This document shows, piece by piece, positions 60,990-64,000 of a DNA stretch of 64,000 nt. Below the pieces are notes generated by a model. The model did no database searches, was not told the DNA's origin, and saw nothing but the letters and a program-made list of their open reading frames with translations. The number at the start of each line of letters is the position of its first letter. The stretch's first letter is position 1. The stretch spans positions 62,001 through 126,000 of the forward strand of contig JAFTIQ010000034.1 of assembly GCA_017456805.1 (NCBI GenBank), given 5' to 3'. The stretch comes from Lentisphaeria bacterium (GTDB taxonomy: Bacteria; Verrucomicrobiota; Lentisphaeria; Victivallales; UBA1829). The position numbers and the translations under genes were made by a program.

Positions 60990-61811
60990 ATGGTCATGCA
61001 GGCAGGCTATCTTGGTTTCTCTCCGGAATTTGAGGAGCTTCGGGCAGAACTGCAATCGGCCCGGGAACGTTATGCCGTTCTGGTGGAGGAATATACTCAT
61101 CTGACCGGGGTAGCTGCCAAAAATCTGGAATCTGAATACATGCTCAAGCTGGGAAAGAAAGAGCATGAACTTTATTCCTGCCAGGTGGAAATTTTGCAGT
61201 TGAAACGGGAAATATCGCTTTATCAGGCTGCCCGCAACCGGAGAGAATCGATTTCGCATGAAGCTGTAAAAAAAATCATAGAAAAAGAGTTTGCGGAATA
61301 TCAGAAACAGATAGAAGAACATAAAGCTAAGCAGGAATTTGCAAAGGCTTATTTGGGAGGAAGAACTCTTTCTGAAGAAGAAATGAAGGCCTTGAAAAAA
61401 TGTTATCACGGGCTTGTCCGGAAATTGCATCCGGACTTGAATCCGTGCCTGTCTGAAGAGGCTGCCTCACTTTGGAATCTGGTGCAAATTGCTTATCAGA
61501 TGAATGACTGGAAAGAGTTGTTTCTGCTGGCGAAGATGGCTGAGGAAGTCCTTGCGGGGAAAAAAGATTTTATGGATTCCATCAATTCACTGGTCAGGCT
61601 GCAGGAGGAACTTGAAAAAACAAACCAGAAAACAGCAGAGCTCCGGGAACAAATCACGGAGACCCGGAAACGGATTCCGTTTGTTTATGAAAAGATCCTG
61701 AATAATCCGGGCACTGTCAGCATCAAGCGGCATGAACTGGATCTTCAGATCAATTTATGCAAAGAACGGATCAAAGAATTAACGGAACTGCGGAATGGAT
61801 TCGGAGTATGA
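60990..61811 (+). CDS. Coiled-coil protein with internal J domain
   Basis: A 273-residue protein. Residues 10-125 are a long coiled coil (ELRAELQSARERYAVLVEEY), followed by a J domain at about 126-180 with the HPD motif in KKCYHGLVRKLHPDLNP and WNLVQIAYQMND, and a second coiled coil at 195-270. The HPD is intact, so it should stimulate a DnaK-type ATPase. The J domain is internal, unlike the CbpA-type protein at 52 kb. GGGAG lies 8 bases before the ATG. It is flanked by the EVE-like and HIRAN genes with overlaps or near-overlaps. Confidence 0.8.
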   Translation: MVMQAGYLGFSPEFEELRAELQSARERYAVLVEEYTHLTGVAAKNLESEYMLKLGKKEHELYSCQVEILQLKREISLYQAARNRRESISHEAVKKIIEKEFAEYQKQIEEHKAKQEFAKAYLGGRTLSEEEMKALKKCYHGLVRKLHPDLNPCLSEEAASLWNLVQIAYQMNDWKELFLLAKMAEEVLAGKKDFMDSINSLVRLQEELEKTNQKTAELREQITETRKRIPFVYEKILNNPGTVSIKRHELDLQINLCKERIKELTELRNGFGV

Positions 61812-61812
61812 C

Positions 61813-62214
61813 ATGGCTGACGGACTGATCAAAGCGGAACAGTGGAAGGAGATCGCCAAACTTTATGGTTCCGGCGGGATCCCGATGCCGTTTGTGCAGG
61901 AAATTTTCCTGCTGGAATGTGAAATCGCCGGGACCGGTTTTATAAAGGAGATCGAAAAACGGGCGGGTGCTCTTTCTGAAGGTTCAATCGTTTCTCTGGT
62001 GCGGGAACCGGAGAACAAATATGATGATCTGGCGATCCGGGTGGACAATCCGGCGGGAGAAAAGCTGGGGTACATTCCCCGCAGAAAGAATGAGATTCTT
62101 GCCCGTTTGCTGGATGGGGGAAAAATGCTGTACGGGAAAGTCTCGGAAACTGATATTTCAGGGGACGGCGGCTGGGTGGAGATTTTTATTCAAATTTACA
62201 TGAAAGAACTATGA
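61813..62214 (+). CDS. Stand-alone HIRAN domain protein
   Basis: A 133-residue protein if started at 61813, where GGAG lies 5-6 bases upstream and the ATG is one base after the previous stop; an in-frame ATG at 61795 is possible. The HIRAN pattern is clear: LLECEIAGTGFI, VSLVREPENKYDDLAIRV and KLGYIPRRKNEILARLLDGG. HIRAN domains bind single-stranded 3' DNA ends or damaged DNA, for example in HLTF. With an EVE-like base reader and a J protein it makes a compact set that looks nucleic-acid related; exact job unknown. Confidence 0.88.
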   Translation: MADGLIKAEQWKEIAKLYGSGGIPMPFVQEIFLLECEIAGTGFIKEIEKRAGALSEGSIVSLVREPENKYDDLAIRVDNPAGEKLGYIPRRKNEILARLLDGGKMLYGKVSETDISGDGGWVEIFIQIYMKEL

Positions 62215-62313
62215 TTCCGGGCGAAATGATATCCAGTTTTTTCATTCGTGATTTTCAGATTCATTTTCTGCCGGGATGTTCGAAAAGGATATGCTTTTTT
62301 TTTGAATAAAAAC

Positions 62314-62342
62314 TTGAAAATGAATCCGGGGGGATGTAACTT
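62314..62342 (+). promoter_or_regulatory. Candidate promoter of the GH42 gene
   Basis: TTGAAA (62314-62319), 17 bases, TAACTT (62337-62342). AAAGGAA precedes the ATG at 62375. Confidence 0.45.
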
Positions 62343-62374
62343 AGACCGAAATCAATTAAAAAAGGAATCGCTTA

Positions 62375-64000
62375 ATGAAAATTGAAGTCGGAACATCCTA
62401 TTATCCGGAGAACTGGAATCGCAACCGGATCATTTATGATGCGGAATTGATGCAGAAAGCAGGCTTGAGCTATGTCAGAATGGGGGAATTTGCCTGGTCA
62501 CATATAGAACCGGTGGAAGGGGCGTTTCAGATCGACTGGCTGGAAGAAGCCGTTGAAATTTTTGCGGAACATGGGATCCGTTCTGTTCTTTGCACGCCCT
62601 CGGCGGCAGTTCCAGCCTGGTTATGTAAAAAACATCCCTCCATTCTGCGGATGAGCCGGAGCGGAGAACGGGCTTATCTCGGAGTGCGGCATCACACCTG
62701 TTATACTTCAAAGATTCTGCGGGAATATATCCGAAAGATCACAATCAAGCTGGCAGATCATTTCCGGGAGAATCCGAACGTTGCGGCATGGCAAATCGAA
62801 AATGAACCGGGAGCCAGCAGGTTTCTGGAGTGTCATTGCGAGGATTGTCAAGCCGGGTTCCGGGAATATCTCAGGGAGAAATATCAGACGATCAGCGCTT
62901 TGAACAAAGCATGGAAAGCAACGTTCTGGAGCGGGGAATTTTCCGATTGGAATGAAATTGATCTCAGTGCGCTGATTGAAAACACGCAATCCTGCAAGTC
63001 CCTGGAATCCTGGAGATTCCGCAGCAGGGAACAGGCGGAATTTGTCAAGTTTCAAGCGGATATCATCCGGGAAAGGATCCCGGGAGTGCCCATTGGAACA
63101 AATAATTATTCCATCTTTGATTTATATGAAGGCTTTGCCTCGCTTGATTTTGCGGGAAATGATGTTTATCCCAACTACGGTGCCTCCAAAGAACGGATGC
63201 TTGATCCATTCCGCAATAAAATGGATCAAGCCGTTTATTCCGGAGTAAAACCGGGCGTTGCGCCCTGGATTCTGGAGACTCCGCCGAACCCCGGCTGGCC
63301 CATGAAAGATCTTACAAACTTCTTTTTCTGGTTTTATGCCGGATCAGGCAACAGCAAAATCTTCTATTTCCCTTGGGGGAATGCCATGACAAGCGATGAA
63401 AAAATTCATCATTCCATTGTGGATGCGTTCAGCAAAACCGGCCCCCAATATGAAGCCTTGAAGAAAATGATCGCAGAAGCAGACCGCGTTCTGGCTCCTT
63501 ATCCGGAACTTCCCCTGCCCCACAATCCATGCGCAATCATCAAAGATCACGATGCAGAATGGATGTATGGCGGAAGCATGGATTCCCGCAGAATCACATT
63601 CCTGAACATCTTCAAAGAATTGTATCAATCGTTGTGCAAAATTGCAGATTATCCGGAAATCATTTCTTCCGCGGCAGACTGGTCCTCTTACAAATTGATC
63701 GTCCTTCCCGTTCAGAATCATATCAGCAGAGAACTGGCAGAGAAAATGAGGGGTTTTGTAAACAATGGCGGTGTGCTGGTGATGAACGGCTCCTCAGGAT
63801 GTTTCGATCAGTACGGAAACTATTTTGACGGAATCGTTCCGGAACATGTTCATGATCTGTTCGGGGTGGAAGTCGGGGAAAATATGCCTTGCAAATCCTA
63901 TGAGCCCATCTTTGAAAATACACCGGAATTTTTCCGGAAAGAACCTGTCGTCAAGGGAGTTCTTGACGGAGAGGAAGTTCGTGGAACACTCTCGACCTGG
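62375..64000 (+). CDS. GH42 beta-galactosidase (3' end outside window)
   Basis: The frame is open from ATG 62375 to the window edge, giving the first 542 residues. VGTSYYPENWNRNRI, YVRMGEFAWSHIEPVEG and WLCKKHPSILR are the standard GH42 opening. The acid/base Glu is in WQIENEPG, the zinc-type Cys cluster in CHCEDCQ, and the nucleophile Glu in PWILETPPNPGW. It then enters the trimerisation (Rossmann-like) domain with LIVLPVQNHISRELAEKM. Without a signal peptide it acts in the cytoplasm on beta-galactosides. AAAGGAA precedes the start; it begins 160 bases after the HIRAN gene and is a separate unit. Confidence 0.93.
   Translation, partial: MKIEVGTSYYPENWNRNRIIYDAELMQKAGLSYVRMGEFAWSHIEPVEGAFQIDWLEEAVEIFAEHGIRSVLCTPSAAVPAWLCKKHPSILRMSRSGERAYLGVRHHTCYTSKILREYIRKITIKLADHFRENPNVAAWQIENEPGASRFLECHCEDCQAGFREYLREKYQTISALNKAWKATFWSGEFSDWNEIDLSALIENTQSCKSLESWRFRSREQAEFVKFQADIIRERIPGVPIGTNNYSIFDLYEGFASLDFAGNDVYPNYGASKERMLDPFRNKMDQAVYSGVKPGVAPWILETPPNPGWPMKDLTNFFFWFYAGSGNSKIFYFPWGNAMTSDEKIHHSIVDAFSKTGPQYEALKKMIAEADRVLAPYPELPLPHNPCAIIKDHDAEWMYGGSMDSRRITFLNIFKELYQSLCKIADYPEIISSAADWSSYKLIVLPVQNHISRELAEKMRGFVNNGGVLVMNGSSGCFDQYGNYFDGIVPEHVHDLFGVEVGENMPCKSYEPIFENTPEFFRKEPVVKGVLDGEEVRGTLSTW

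Overview
The window looks like a chromosome segment of a gut-type bacterium of the PVC group, most likely Lentisphaerota (Victivallis-like). This is inferred from gene content: a pseudopilin with an H-X9-DG-type ending, a DUF4838 protein, GH172, GH42 and GH2 enzymes, and giant AIDA-repeat proteins. Base composition is moderate. Most genes have a clear AGGAG-type ribosome site. A recurring promoter form, TTGnnn-N16/17-TATnTT (often TGC or GTG before the -10), is visible at more than a dozen places.

Layout. 1-0.7 kb: end of an alpha/beta hydrolase gene and a DUF190 gene. 0.7-6.5 kb (minus): DAHP synthase, aroK, aroC, ftsQ, rsmE, thiI, preceded by a Phe/Tyr-rich leader peptide and a mutually exclusive terminator/antiterminator. 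6.6-8.8 kb: YeiH-type exporter, WYL regulator and a divergent 33-codon ORF. 8.8-18.8 kb: a carbohydrate locus (large GH20-like protein, DUF4838 protein, pseudopilin, GH2, divergent AraC regulator, GH172). 19-30.7 kb: three giant repeat proteins sharing a C-terminal FG-GAP-like region and lacking a visible signal peptide; the first carries an N-terminal C10 cysteine protease. 30.8-31.7 kb: a DMT-type transporter.

31.8-43 kb is the most remarkable region: a sigma factor, a zinc-finger anti-sigma-like protein, a membrane-anchored papain-like protease, four small coiled-coil proteins with acidic tails resembling ESCRT-III, a Vps4-like AAA ATPase with an MIT-like N-terminus, a second AAA protein with degenerate motifs, a membrane protein, DUF1294 and a coiled-coil/DUF4384-like protein. 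The two ATPase genes are joined by an A AAA AAG heptamer directly before the first stop codon, as expected of a programmed -1 frameshift. Three internal gaps carry the same non-housekeeping promoter, TGTCAG-N16-CGTCTA, probably read by the sigma factor of the cluster. I read this as an ESCRT-III/Vps4-like membrane-remodelling system under its own stress sigma factor.

43-59.4 kb is mostly housekeeping: DUF3089 lipoprotein and a small lipoprotein, MBL-fold protein (apparently leaderless), LD-carboxypeptidase, tsaB, tRNA-Cys, citrate synthase, OppB-like permease, MATE exporter, smpB, a CbpA-type dnaJ, grpE, clpB, a palindromic intergenic repeat, nitroreductase, DUF177, coaD and a polyprenyl synthase. 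59.4-64 kb: aroE, then a compact EVE-like / J-domain / HIRAN operon whose promoter shares a 36-base module with the WYL-regulator intergenic region 52 kb away, and finally a GH42 beta-galactosidase that runs off the window.
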